The position numbers and the translations under genes were made by a program. Positions 37,296-46,196 of a stretch of 63,460 bases of DNA are shown here, piece by piece. Origin of the DNA: Thiocapsa imhoffii. GTDB lineage: Bacteria; Pseudomonadota; Gammaproteobacteria; Chromatiales; Chromatiaceae. The stretch is from positions 1 to 63,460 of the forward strand of contig NZ_NRSD01000025.1 of NCBI RefSeq assembly GCF_016583985.1, in the 5' to 3' direction. The notes below the pieces were generated by a model, which worked only from the letters and a program-made list of their open reading frames with translations, was not told the DNA's origin and searched no databases. Position 1 is the first letter of the stretch. Every line of letters starts with the position of its first letter.

Positions 37296-39014
37296 GTGAC
37301 GACTATCTCAAGGCTGATCGTGGAGACGCTGGCGGCGGCCGGAGTCGAGCGGATCTGGGGGGTGACGGGCGACAGCCTGAACAGTTTCGGCGATGCGCTG
37401 CGCCACAACGGAAAGATCGCCTTCATGCATGTCCGGCACGAAGAAGCGGGCGCCTTTGCCGCGGGAGCGGACGCCGCCGTCACCGGGCGGCTCGCGGTCT
37501 GTGCCGGCAGTTGCGGGCCGGGCAACCTGCACCTGATCAACGGTCTTTATGACTGCTACCGCAACCGCGTGCCGGTGCTGGCGATTGCCTCGCACATCCC
37601 CTCGACCGAGATCGGGCTGGGCTATTTCCAGGAAACCCATCCCACCCAGCTCTTCGCCGAGTGCAGCGAGTTCTGCGAGCTTGTCACCAAGCCCGAACAG
37701 ATGCCGGGCGTTCTGCACCGCGCGCTGCGGACGGCCATCAGCGGCAACACCGTGTCCGTGGTCGTGTTGCCGGGTGACGTGTCGCTTCTGCCCTTCGGAG
37801 GAGCGACCCCGCCGTTCGCGCCGCCGGTCCAGCCGCGGATTGTGCCCGCGCAGGACCAGCTGGACCAGGCCGCCCGTCTCCTCAATGCGTCCGACCGGAT
37901 CACGATCCTGGCCGGCTCCGGCACGGCCGGGGCGCATGATGCGGTCGTCGCGCTCGCCGATGTGCTCAAGGCGCCCATCGTGCATGCGCTGCGCGGCAAG
38001 GAACACATGGAATGGGACAATCCTTTCGATGTCGGCATGACCGGGCTGATCGGGTTCTCCTCGGGCTATCACGCGATCAGGGACTGCGACACGCTGCTGA
38101 TGCTGGGAACCGATTTCCCCTATCGGCATTTCTACCCCGAGCATGCGCAGGTCATCCAGGTGGACCGGATCGGCGGGCAGCTCGGCAAGCGGATCAGCCT
38201 GACGCTGGGCATCCAGGCCGATGTGGCCGAGTTCGCCGACGCCATCCCGCCGCTGCTGCGTTCCGGGCGAGACGCCGCGTTTCTCGAGAAGGCGCGCAAG
38301 CACTACACCCATACCCGCCGCGATCTGGATGAGCTGGCCACGGCGCGCAAACCCGGCGAGCCGCTGCACCCGCAGTTCGTCTCGCGCATGGTCGACGCGA
38401 TCGCCGACGACGATACCATCTTCACCGTCGATGTGGGCACCCCCACGATCTGGGCCGCACGCTATCTGAAGACCAACGGCAAGCGGCGGCTGCTGGGGTC
38501 GTTCAACCACGGCTCCATGGCCAATGCCATGCCCCAGGCCCTCGGCGCCCAGGCGGCCTATCCCGGCCGGCAGGTGATTTCCATGTCCGGTGACGGCGGG
38601 CTGTCGATGCTGTTCGGTGATCTCATCACGGCGGTGCAGCTGAAACTGCCGATCAAGATCGTGTTGCTGAACAATGGCACGTTGGGTTTCGTGGAGATGG
38701 AGCAGAAGGCCGCGGGCTATCTGCCCGAAAATGTCAGCCTCGAGAACCCGGACTTCGCCCGAGTTGCCACGGCCATCGGCCTGATGGGAATCCGGGTCGA
38801 CAGCTCCGAGGACCTGGAAGGCGCGCTGCGACAGGCCTTCGCCCATGACGGCCCGGCACTGGTGGACGTCGTCTCAAACCGCCAGGAGCTGTCGATGCCG
38901 CCCGCGATCGGGATCGAGCAGGCGAAGGGCTTCGCCCTCTACAGCCTCGACGCGATCCTGAACGGCCGGGGCGACGAATTGATTGCACTCAGCCGATCCA
39001 ACCTCTTCCGCTGA
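37296..39014 (+). CDS. poxB: Pyruvate dehydrogenase (quinone), PoxB type
   Basis: GTG 37296 lies seven bases after GAGAGGAG, giving 572 residues, the length of E. coli PoxB. It is a thiamine-diphosphate enzyme: catalytic Glu50 in VRHEEAGAFAAGADA, and the ThDP/Mg2+ motif GDGGLSMLFGD ... LLNNGTLGF. The C-terminal tail (IEQAKGFALYSLDAIL ... SRSNLFR) follows the E. coli lipid-binding tail closely, so membrane and ubiquinone interaction is expected. It decarboxylates pyruvate to acetate and CO2 and passes electrons to ubiquinone. It follows lutABC directly, as the natural sink for lactate-derived pyruvate. Confidence 0.94.
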   Translation: MTTISRLIVETLAAAGVERIWGVTGDSLNSFGDALRHNGKIAFMHVRHEEAGAFAAGADAAVTGRLAVCAGSCGPGNLHLINGLYDCYRNRVPVLAIASHIPSTEIGLGYFQETHPTQLFAECSEFCELVTKPEQMPGVLHRALRTAISGNTVSVVVLPGDVSLLPFGGATPPFAPPVQPRIVPAQDQLDQAARLLNASDRITILAGSGTAGAHDAVVALADVLKAPIVHALRGKEHMEWDNPFDVGMTGLIGFSSGYHAIRDCDTLLMLGTDFPYRHFYPEHAQVIQVDRIGGQLGKRISLTLGIQADVAEFADAIPPLLRSGRDAAFLEKARKHYTHTRRDLDELATARKPGEPLHPQFVSRMVDAIADDDTIFTVDVGTPTIWAARYLKTNGKRRLLGSFNHGSMANAMPQALGAQAAYPGRQVISMSGDGGLSMLFGDLITAVQLKLPIKIVLLNNGTLGFVEMEQKAAGYLPENVSLENPDFARVATAIGLMGIRVDSSEDLEGALRQAFAHDGPALVDVVSNRQELSMPPAIGIEQAKGFALYSLDAILNGRGDELIALSRSNLFR

Positions 39015-39038
39015 GAGCAAAGATCTTCAGGTTCACGC

Positions 39039-40670
39039 ATGCTCACACTAACGATCCGCGATGTGACGTACCAGCTGCTGCGCGAGTTGGGCCTGACCAC
39101 GATCTTCGGCAATCCGGGCTCGACCGAGGAAACCTTCCTTAAGGATTTTCCGGCGGACTTCCGCTACGTGCTGACGCTGCATGAAGCCACCGCCGTCGGC
39201 GCGGCCGACGGCTATGCGCAGGCCACCCGCCGGCCGGCGATCGTCAACGTACACACTTCAGCAGGACTCGCTAACGCGATGAGCAACATCCTCACCGCTC
39301 ATCAGAACCGCACGCCACTGATCATCACCGCTGGTAATCAGACGCGCGACATGCTGCTGCTGGAGCCCTGGCTGACGAATGTCGAGCCGTCGATGCTGCC
39401 GCGCCCTTGGGTCAAATGGAGTTACGAGCCGGTGCGGGCCACCGATGTTCCGGCCGCGTTGATGCGCGCCTGGGCGATGGCGATGCAGCCCCCGGCCGGT
39501 CCGGTGTTTCTGTCGATCCCATTGGACGATTGGGATCAGCCCGCCGTCGGCGTAAACACCTGCGTGCGTTCGGTGGCGACGCGGATCGCGCCGGACCCGG
39601 CTCGCATCGGTGAGTTCGCCGAGCGGCTGTCGGCCGCCCGTCATCCAGCGCTGATTTATGGCGCGGCGATCGCGCGCGGCCAGGGCTGGCCCCAGGCGAT
39701 CGCGCTGGCCGAGGCGCTGCAGGCGCCAGTGTTCGCCGCGCCGGCCTCGGAGCGCCCGCCGTTTCCCGAAACGCATCCGCTGTATGCCGGCGGCTTGCCC
39801 TTCGCAATGGGGCCGCTGGCGGAGAAGCTGGCCGGCCACGATGTTGCTATCGTCATCGGCGCGCCGGTGTTCCGCTACTACCCCTATGTCGCCGGCCCCT
39901 ATCTGCCGGACGGCCTGGCACTGCTGCACATCACCGACGACCCGTCCGAGGCCGGACGCGCACCGGTCGGCGACAGCCTGCTGGGCGATGCGGTGCTGAG
40001 CCTCGAGGCGCTGGCCGTGCGGGTGCGGCCGCGTTCGGCGCCGGTACAGCCGGTGACGCGTCCGGCGCACGGGATGGCGCCGCATCCGGCCAGCAGCGAC
40101 GCCACCGACGACCAGCCGTTGTCGGCGCTGGCCCTGTTCCAGACGCTGCGCGCGGCCGCGCCCGCCGATACGGTGCTGGTCGAGGAGTCGCCCTCGAATC
40201 TCGGCGACCTACATACCGCCTGGCCGGTCGAGCAGCCGGATTCGTTCTATACCTTCGCCAGCGGCAGCCTGGGCTGGAACCTGCCCGCCAGCGTGGGCCT
40301 GGCGCTGGCCGAGCGCGACAGCGGCCGGCATCGTCCGGTGCTAGCGGTGATCGGCGACGGTTCGTTCCAGTATTCGATCCAGGGCCTGTGGAGCGCGGTG
40401 CAGCAGGCGCTGCCGATCCTGTTCGTGGTGCCGCGCAACGGCCAGTACGGAATCCTAAAATCGTTCGCCCAGCTCGAGGACACGCCTGGCGTGCCGGGGC
40501 TGGATATCCCCGGCTTAGATGTCGTCGCGCTGGCGCAGGGGTACGGCGCGCACGGTGTGCGCGCGTCGAACCGCGAGGAGATTCAGGCCGCCTGCGCCGA
40601 AGCCTGGCGACGGCAGGGACCGACGGTGCTGGAGGTCCCGATTCAGCCTTCGATCCCGCCGCTGATTTGA
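39039..40670 (+). CDS. mdlC: Benzoylformate decarboxylase-like ThDP enzyme
   Basis: 543 residues, resembling Pseudomonas benzoylformate decarboxylase over its whole length: IFGNPGSTEETFLKDFP with Ser28, LTLHEATAVG with Glu49, NVHTSAG with His72, and ThDP motif GDGSFQYSIQGLW. The second catalytic His of the reference enzyme (His281 in VFRYHQY) is Tyr here (VFRYYPY), which may change activity or substrate. It should decarboxylate an aromatic or branched 2-oxo acid to the aldehyde. It follows poxB by 24 bases but its codon style differs slightly from the preceding block, so it may have joined separately. Confidence 0.85.
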   Translation: MLTLTIRDVTYQLLRELGLTTIFGNPGSTEETFLKDFPADFRYVLTLHEATAVGAADGYAQATRRPAIVNVHTSAGLANAMSNILTAHQNRTPLIITAGNQTRDMLLLEPWLTNVEPSMLPRPWVKWSYEPVRATDVPAALMRAWAMAMQPPAGPVFLSIPLDDWDQPAVGVNTCVRSVATRIAPDPARIGEFAERLSAARHPALIYGAAIARGQGWPQAIALAEALQAPVFAAPASERPPFPETHPLYAGGLPFAMGPLAEKLAGHDVAIVIGAPVFRYYPYVAGPYLPDGLALLHITDDPSEAGRAPVGDSLLGDAVLSLEALAVRVRPRSAPVQPVTRPAHGMAPHPASSDATDDQPLSALALFQTLRAAAPADTVLVEESPSNLGDLHTAWPVEQPDSFYTFASGSLGWNLPASVGLALAERDSGRHRPVLAVIGDGSFQYSIQGLWSAVQQALPILFVVPRNGQYGILKSFAQLEDTPGVPGLDIPGLDVVALAQGYGAHGVRASNREEIQAACAEAWRRQGPTVLEVPIQPSIPPLI

Positions 40671-41021
40671 GCCGAACTTGGATTTTCCATGCACACGGCC
40701 ATCATCCTTGGCAGTGGCCATAACAGATTGTGGTGACCTATCCGTATCCATTATCTCTACTTGTGGCTGCAGGAGGCTGTGAATACGTGGTTTGAGGAGG
40801 GAATCTCCAAGCAATACCTTTCATTTATCACTTGGGTAAAGAGAAAATGCAATAGCCATATGTGAAGTATTGACCTGCAAGACTTAAGCGGCCCACTCAG
40901 CGTGACTACGGGGTTGAGCGATACCACCTCAGGTCTGCCGACGATAGCGGATAGGTCAAGGCTGGGCCATTCCTTGGCGCCGCAAACCACTCATGACGAT
41001 CCATTTTAGCGAGGAAACTTT
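40671..41021. other. Intergenic region at the right edge of the GC-rich block
   Basis: GC drops abruptly here. A plus-strand frame at about 40741-40863 reads LYLWLQEAVNTWFEEGIS and then stops, without a start codon; it could be the tail of a lost gene. No insertion-sequence ends were recognised. The promoter of the DUF1269 gene must lie here. Confidence 0.3.
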
Positions 41022-41510
41022 ATGGCAACTCTGACCGTTTGGAAATTTGATTCCGTTACTGGTGCGAATGATGCGTTAGTCAAGCTGCAGAGCCTGCAAA
41101 AGCAGCATCTGATTGAGGTCTCCGATGCCGCAATTGTTGAATGGCCGCAAGGCAAGAAAAAGCCCAAGACGAGGCAAGTGATGAACCTGACCGGGGCAGG
41201 AGCACTCAACGGCGCCTTCTGGGGCATGCTGTTCGGGTTGCTGTTCTTCGTTCCGTTCTTTGGTTTAGCGGTCGGTGCGGCGATGGGGGCTTTGGCTGGC
41301 CATTTCAGCGATTACGGCATCGACGATGATTTCATCAAGTCCGTTCGTGATCAGATCACGGAAGGCACATCGGGCCTGTTTTTGCTCACCGGACAAGTGA
41401 CCCTGGACAAGGTCGAGGACGAGCTCAAGGGCCACATCGGCACGCTGATCAAATCGAACCTGACCAACGAGCAAGAGGCCAAGTTGCGAGAGGGATTTGG
41501 TGAGGATTAG
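41022..41510 (+). CDS. DUF1269-family membrane protein
   Basis: 162 residues with GAGG upstream. The N-terminal segment MATLTVWKFDSVTGANDAL, the glycine-rich membrane hairpin (GALNGAFWGMLFGLLFFVPFFGLAVGAAMGAL, about 60-90) and the closing DDFIKSVRDQITEGTSGLFLLT match DUF1269. The family is membrane-associated, often in stress-linked gene sets, with no defined activity. It precedes the GH63-like gene by 55 bases and could share its transcript. Confidence 0.85.
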   Translation: MATLTVWKFDSVTGANDALVKLQSLQKQHLIEVSDAAIVEWPQGKKKPKTRQVMNLTGAGALNGAFWGMLFGLLFFVPFFGLAVGAAMGALAGHFSDYGIDDDFIKSVRDQITEGTSGLFLLTGQVTLDKVEDELKGHIGTLIKSNLTNEQEAKLREGFGED

Positions 41511-41565
41511 GTGCAGTCCTGCGCATACGGACCTTGGACCGTAGACCGCTCATTTGGAGCTAAAA

Positions 41566-44196
41566 ATGAACAACGCGGAGCACGCTCGACTCGCCGACGA
41601 GACCCCGGACCATCCGAGTGACTGGAAGATCATCGGTCCGTACCTCAGCGAACGCGCTTGGGGGACGGTGCGCGAGGACTACAGCGCCGGCGGCAATGCC
41701 TGGGCTTATTTTCCCCACGACCAGGCCCGCTCCCGAGCCTATCGCTGGAGTGAGGACGGACTCGCTGGAATCTGTGATCGAGATCAGTACCTGTGCTTCG
41801 CGTTGGCCTTCTGGAACCATCAAGACGCGTTTCTCAAGGAGCGATTGTTCGGCTTGAGTGGGCCCGAGGGGAATCATGGTGAGGACGTGAAGGAGTATTG
41901 GTGGTACACGGATGGGACCCCGACGGCGTCCTGGCTCGCCTGGCGCTATCATTATCCGCAAGCAGCGTTTCCGTATCAGCGCCTACGGGACGAAGCCGCG
42001 TGCCGCGGTCGCCATGATCCCGAGTTTGAGTTGGGTGATACGGGAATCTTCGATGAAGGGCGTTACTGGCAGATCATCGCTGAATACGCAAAAGCAAGCC
42101 CGTTCGATCTCTGTGTGCGCATCGAGGTTCACAATGCCGGACCTGATGCGGCTACGCTGGAGGTTCTACCAACGCTCTGGTTCCGCAACCGTTGGTCCTG
42201 GGGTGAAAATGAGCAGCGCCCCGTCATCGTCGCCGGACCTGTCGCGGACGCTTCTCTACAGGTGATGGCGGATGACCCACACGGCGGGCGATGGATTCTG
42301 ACGGCAGGCGCGAGCCCCGATGGCACGCTACCCGAGCCGCTCTTTTGCGAGAACGAAACCAATACCGCTCGACTCTTCGGCAGCACCAATAGTCCGCTCT
42401 ATCCCAAGGACGGCATCAACGATCATATCGTTGCGGGCGCAGCGACCGTCAACCCGGAGCAACGCGGGAGCAAAATGGCCTTTCGCTACCGGCTGCAGAT
42501 CGGCGCTGGGGAGTCGGTTGAACTGCGATTACGACTCTCTCGCGACTCAGCAGAAGGGTCTGTCGATCTCGGAACTGGGTTCACGGGCACGATGGCGGCG
42601 CGTCGGCGCGAGGCCGATGAATTCTACGAGACACTCAGGCCTGAGGACGCGAGCGCGGAGGAGGCCGCCGTGATGCGCGAGGCCTTCGCAGGGATGGTCT
42701 GGAGTCAGCAGTTCTACCACTTCGATGTGGCGCGCTGGCTCGCGGGTGATCCTTCGCAACCGCCGCCGCCGGCGACACGACACAGTGGTCGTAATGCGGG
42801 TTGGCAGCACCTCGACGCCCATGATGTCATCGCGATGCCGGACAAATGGGAATACCCCTGGTTTGCGGCCTGGGATTTGGCGTTTCATTGCGTCGTGCTT
42901 GCGCATATCGATCCGGCAGCGTCCAAGCACCAATTGTTGCTGCTCGGGCGTGCTTGGTACATGCATCCCAATGGCCAACTCCCAGCCTATGAGTGGGCCT
43001 TTGGCGACGTAAACCCCCCAGTTCAGGCCTGGGCGGCGCTGGCGGTGTTTCGCATCGATGGCAGCCAGGATTTCAACTTCCTCGGGCGTATGTTCCACAA
43101 GCTTCTGTTGAACTTCACCTGGTGGGTCAATCGCAAGGATGCGAGCGGGGATAACGTGTTCGAGGGTGGATTCCTCGGCCTCGATAACATCGAGCCATTC
43201 GACCGCTCCGCGACCTTGTCGGATGGCGCTCTGCTGGAACAATCGGACGGCACGGCCTGGATGGCGAAATATTGCCTTAACATGCTCGAGATGGCACTGC
43301 GCCTCGCCAATCACGATGCATCCTATGAGGATATCGCGCTGAAGTTTTTCGAGCATTTCGCGGCGATCGCAGAGGCGATGGGGCGGCTCTGGGATGAGCA
43401 GGATGGGTTTTTCTACGACCGCCTCCGTCATCCTGACGGCACGATTAAAACGATCCGCTCACGCTCGATGGTGGGCTTGCTGCCGATCTTTGCAGCAGTC
43501 GAACTGCCTGCCGCGCTGTGGCAACGCCTCCCGAATTTTCGCAAGCGCGCACGTTGGTTCATCGATCACCATCCCGAGCTGACCGCTTTTTTGCATTTTT
43601 ACAAGACCGGTCGCTTTCCCGAAGTCATCTGTTTGGTCGACGAAACGAGACTGCAGCGGGTCCTGGCGCGCATGCTTGACGAGACCGAGTTTCTTTCACC
43701 CTATGGGTTGCGCTCACTGTCGCGCTTCCACCATGAACACCCGCTTATCCTACAGATGGATGGGTCGGAGCTCCGCCTCGACTATGAGCCTGGTGAATCC
43801 CAAACGACGCTGTTTGGAGGCAATTCCAATTGGCGCGGTCCCATTTGGTTCCCGCTGAATTTTCTTGCGATTGAATCACTGCGACATCTGCATCAAAGCC
43901 TCGGGGAACGTTTCCGGGTCGAGCTGCCAACCGGTTCAGGCCGGATGGCCCATCTCGGTGAGGTGGCAGACGAGATCGAACGCCGCCTACTGAGCATTTT
44001 TCTACGCGATGCCAATGGCGAGCGACCGGTATTCGGAGCACGGAAACCGTTTCTCGGTGACCCCAACTGGAGTGACCGGATCTTGTTCTACGAATATTTT
44101 CATGGCGAAACCGGAGCAGGGCTTGGCGCGTCGCATCAGTGCGGTTGGACGTCATTGATCGCAGCCAATATTGTGGGTCGCAAAGCACGCTCTTGA
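41566..44196 (+). CDS. GH63-like (MGH1-type) glycoside hydrolase
   Basis: ATG 41566 follows TTTGGAG and gives 876 residues. An N-terminal beta domain (about 1-330) precedes an (alpha/alpha)6 barrel: WEYPWFAAWDLAFHCVVLAHIDP, LPAYEWAFGDVNPPVQAWAAL, NPHW-like GLDNIEPFDRS, and near the end NWRGPIWFPLNFL and GWTSLIAANI. These are the hallmarks of bacterial MGH1/GH63 proteins that hydrolyse small alpha-glycosides such as glucosyl- or mannosylglycerate. Cytosolic (no signal peptide). The substrate is not determined; a role in compatible-solute or glycogen turnover is inferred. Confidence 0.85.
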   Translation: MNNAEHARLADETPDHPSDWKIIGPYLSERAWGTVREDYSAGGNAWAYFPHDQARSRAYRWSEDGLAGICDRDQYLCFALAFWNHQDAFLKERLFGLSGPEGNHGEDVKEYWWYTDGTPTASWLAWRYHYPQAAFPYQRLRDEAACRGRHDPEFELGDTGIFDEGRYWQIIAEYAKASPFDLCVRIEVHNAGPDAATLEVLPTLWFRNRWSWGENEQRPVIVAGPVADASLQVMADDPHGGRWILTAGASPDGTLPEPLFCENETNTARLFGSTNSPLYPKDGINDHIVAGAATVNPEQRGSKMAFRYRLQIGAGESVELRLRLSRDSAEGSVDLGTGFTGTMAARRREADEFYETLRPEDASAEEAAVMREAFAGMVWSQQFYHFDVARWLAGDPSQPPPPATRHSGRNAGWQHLDAHDVIAMPDKWEYPWFAAWDLAFHCVVLAHIDPAASKHQLLLLGRAWYMHPNGQLPAYEWAFGDVNPPVQAWAALAVFRIDGSQDFNFLGRMFHKLLLNFTWWVNRKDASGDNVFEGGFLGLDNIEPFDRSATLSDGALLEQSDGTAWMAKYCLNMLEMALRLANHDASYEDIALKFFEHFAAIAEAMGRLWDEQDGFFYDRLRHPDGTIKTIRSRSMVGLLPIFAAVELPAALWQRLPNFRKRARWFIDHHPELTAFLHFYKTGRFPEVICLVDETRLQRVLARMLDETEFLSPYGLRSLSRFHHEHPLILQMDGSELRLDYEPGESQTTLFGGNSNWRGPIWFPLNFLAIESLRHLHQSLGERFRVELPTGSGRMAHLGEVADEIERRLLSIFLRDANGERPVFGARKPFLGDPNWSDRILFYEYFHGETGAGLGASHQCGWTSLIAANIVGRKARS

Positions 44197-44306
44197 TCCG
44201 GGCCCCGAGATCATGGCCAACTGACTGGGGTTGCGGAGATCGACAAGGCCATGGGGACGCCATGCGGGATACAAGCGTCGGATCTTCCCTTGGAAGGTGA
44301 GGCTCG

Positions 44307-45260
44307 ATGGGTGCAGAGAGGATGAACACAGAGCGAATCGCGATCATTGGTTCCGGGATGACCGGGCTCGCCTGTGCGCGGAAACTGACTGACGCAGGCT
44401 ATAAGACGGTCGTCATCGACAAGGGTCGCGGGGTCGGCGGGCGCCTGTCGACGCGGCGGACCCGTGATGGCTGGCAGTTTGATCATGGCGCGCAATACAT
44501 GACCGCCTCGTCCCCAGTCTTTCAGACCCTGCTGGAACAGGCTATGAGCGATGGGGCTGCCGCCGAATGGGCAGACGGGGGAGATCGGCAGCATATCGTT
44601 GGCGTTCCGGGTATGTCGGGGCTGGCGTCCTATCTGAGCCGTGGGATCGAGATTCGCCAAGGAGTCGAAGTCGCCGCGCTGCAGGCCACGGCGCGGGGTT
44701 GGGCTTTGAGTCTACCTGAGGGTGCAACGCTGTTCGATCGTGTCGTGGTCACGGTGCCTGCGCCTCAGCTCTCGGGCTTGCTCGGCCCTACTCACCCGAT
44801 CACTCAAGCGGTCGCTGAGGTGCGGCTCGTCCCTTGTCTGACTCTCATGGCCGTCTTGGCTCCCGACTTCAAATCGCCCTTCATCAGCGAAGTGGATTCA
44901 GAGGCCCCGTTAGCCTGGATCGCGCATGACAGCAGCAAACCAGGGCGAGCGGAACTCAACTGCTGGGTTGCACAGGCAAGTGCGTCTTGGAGCGCCGCGC
45001 ATCTGGAGTGCGACCCGGATGCCATTGTCGCGCGCATGCTGCCCCTGCTGTGCGCGCGTCTTAGCACAGGAATGGATGCTGTCCGCCATGCCGCCGCGCA
45101 TCGCTGGCGTTACGCGCGAGTCACCGTGCCGCTCGGGCGCCCCTTCGTGCGCGACCCTTCCGGAACGCTTTACGCCGGCGGCGATTGGTGTCTTGGAGCC
45201 CGGGTCGAGGCCGCCTGGACTAGCGGAGAGGCCATCGCACGTTCGATCATCGAGGGCTGA
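44307..45260 (+). CDS. FAD-dependent renalase-like oxidoreductase
   Basis: 317 residues. Dinucleotide-binding motif IIGSGMTGLACARKL near the N terminus, then DKGRGVGGRLSTRR and the FDHGAQYMTA segment characteristic of renalase-type amine oxidase folds, and a closing FAD-contact AGGDWCLGARVEAAWTSG. Bacterial renalases oxidise isomeric dihydro-NAD(P); whether this one does is inferred. GAGG precedes ATG 44307; ATG 44322 is an alternative. Confidence 0.88.
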   Translation: MGAERMNTERIAIIGSGMTGLACARKLTDAGYKTVVIDKGRGVGGRLSTRRTRDGWQFDHGAQYMTASSPVFQTLLEQAMSDGAAAEWADGGDRQHIVGVPGMSGLASYLSRGIEIRQGVEVAALQATARGWALSLPEGATLFDRVVVTVPAPQLSGLLGPTHPITQAVAEVRLVPCLTLMAVLAPDFKSPFISEVDSEAPLAWIAHDSSKPGRAELNCWVAQASASWSAAHLECDPDAIVARMLPLLCARLSTGMDAVRHAAAHRWRYARVTVPLGRPFVRDPSGTLYAGGDWCLGARVEAAWTSGEAIARSIIEG

Positions 45261-45477
45261 ATTCCGTAGACTGAGTTGGTCCTTTCTCTGCCAACATTCC
45301 ATGTCGGACAGTTTGACCGCGGCGTGGCCCGTACACGATAAAGCGCAGAAGGGATCCGAACCTGTCTTGCACCAGCGGATTGGATGCACTGAAATCAAAG
45401 TTGGACGCCCAACTGACGGGGATCCCGGTGGGGATGTCAGCGACGGTGGTGGGGATGCCTGGATGATCGGTCCGGTT

Positions 45478-46035
45478 TCAGACCAGGGTCACCCGGTCCC
45501 CGACTTGGATCAAACCGCCCTCACGAACACGCAGGCAGTGTCCGCCATGACGGCCTAATGCCTTGGCCATGCCCGAACCAGAGACCCGATCCAGATACCC
45601 GCAGGGCGGCCGTAACCGATGCCAAGCCAATAGCGCCTCGCCAATGCGCAATTGTCGATGTCGCAGCTCGACGCCGACCAGTCCGGAGATCACCAGGTTT
45701 CGCCGATGCTGACCTGCACCGAGCGGCAGACCATGCTGACGTTCGATAGCTTGTAGGTTCTCCGCTAGGATCAGGGTGACCTGACACCCGTCGGTGAGTC
45801 GCCAGAAGCCACGGCCCAGAGCATATCGATCATCGGCCAACCCCTGATCGACGAGTGCCTGGGTGCATTCAAGTGAGTGCATTGGTGCGCCTGCTGCCGT
45901 CGCGACGAAGATCCCGGTGAGTCGGCCTGTCCGTTCCGGATCACGCTCGTGGCGCAGACGCGCGCTGAACTGCCGCCATCTGTTTCTCAACAAATTGAAC
46001 ATCAATAGTGTTTTGTTCGCGACCATGGGGAACAT
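45478..46035 (-). CDS. MOSC-domain protein
   Basis: 185 residues ending in a MOSC domain: GIFVATAAGAPMHS, LIAEN-like LILAENLQAIE, RRNLVISGLV, the conserved Cys in RPPCGYLD, and GRHGGHCLRVREGG near the end. MOSC proteins bind molybdenum cofactor or act on sulfur-metal substrates. It lies alone on the minus strand between the flavoprotein genes. No strong ribosome site distinguishes ATG 46035, 46026 or 46002. Confidence 0.85.
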   Translation of the reverse strand: MFPMVANKTLLMFNLLRNRWRQFSARLRHERDPERTGRLTGIFVATAAGAPMHSLECTQALVDQGLADDRYALGRGFWRLTDGCQVTLILAENLQAIERQHGLPLGAGQHRRNLVISGLVGVELRHRQLRIGEALLAWHRLRPPCGYLDRVSGSGMAKALGRHGGHCLRVREGGLIQVGDRVTLV

Positions 46036-46196
46036 TTTCTCGTCGACGAGGTTGCCAGTCGCAGACTGGATGCCAGGCGAAGCAATGTTGGGGCAGGCAG
46101 GCTAGCAATGCGAGCGTCGGCCTTGTCGCTTCGCTAAAGCACCCTCCGGTGCGTGTGTCGGTTCCTGGCGTGTGCCAGGCGCTGAATTCGGTTCAT

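Noticed and set aside
37308..38846. 512-codon minus-strand frame opposite poxB
   Set aside because: Antisense to a full-length PoxB with conserved ends; a GC-rich artefact.
46036..46196. Possible REP-like inverted repeats between the MOSC and fusion genes
   Set aside because: Several short complementary segments exist, but none is repeated elsewhere in the window in a recognisable form.
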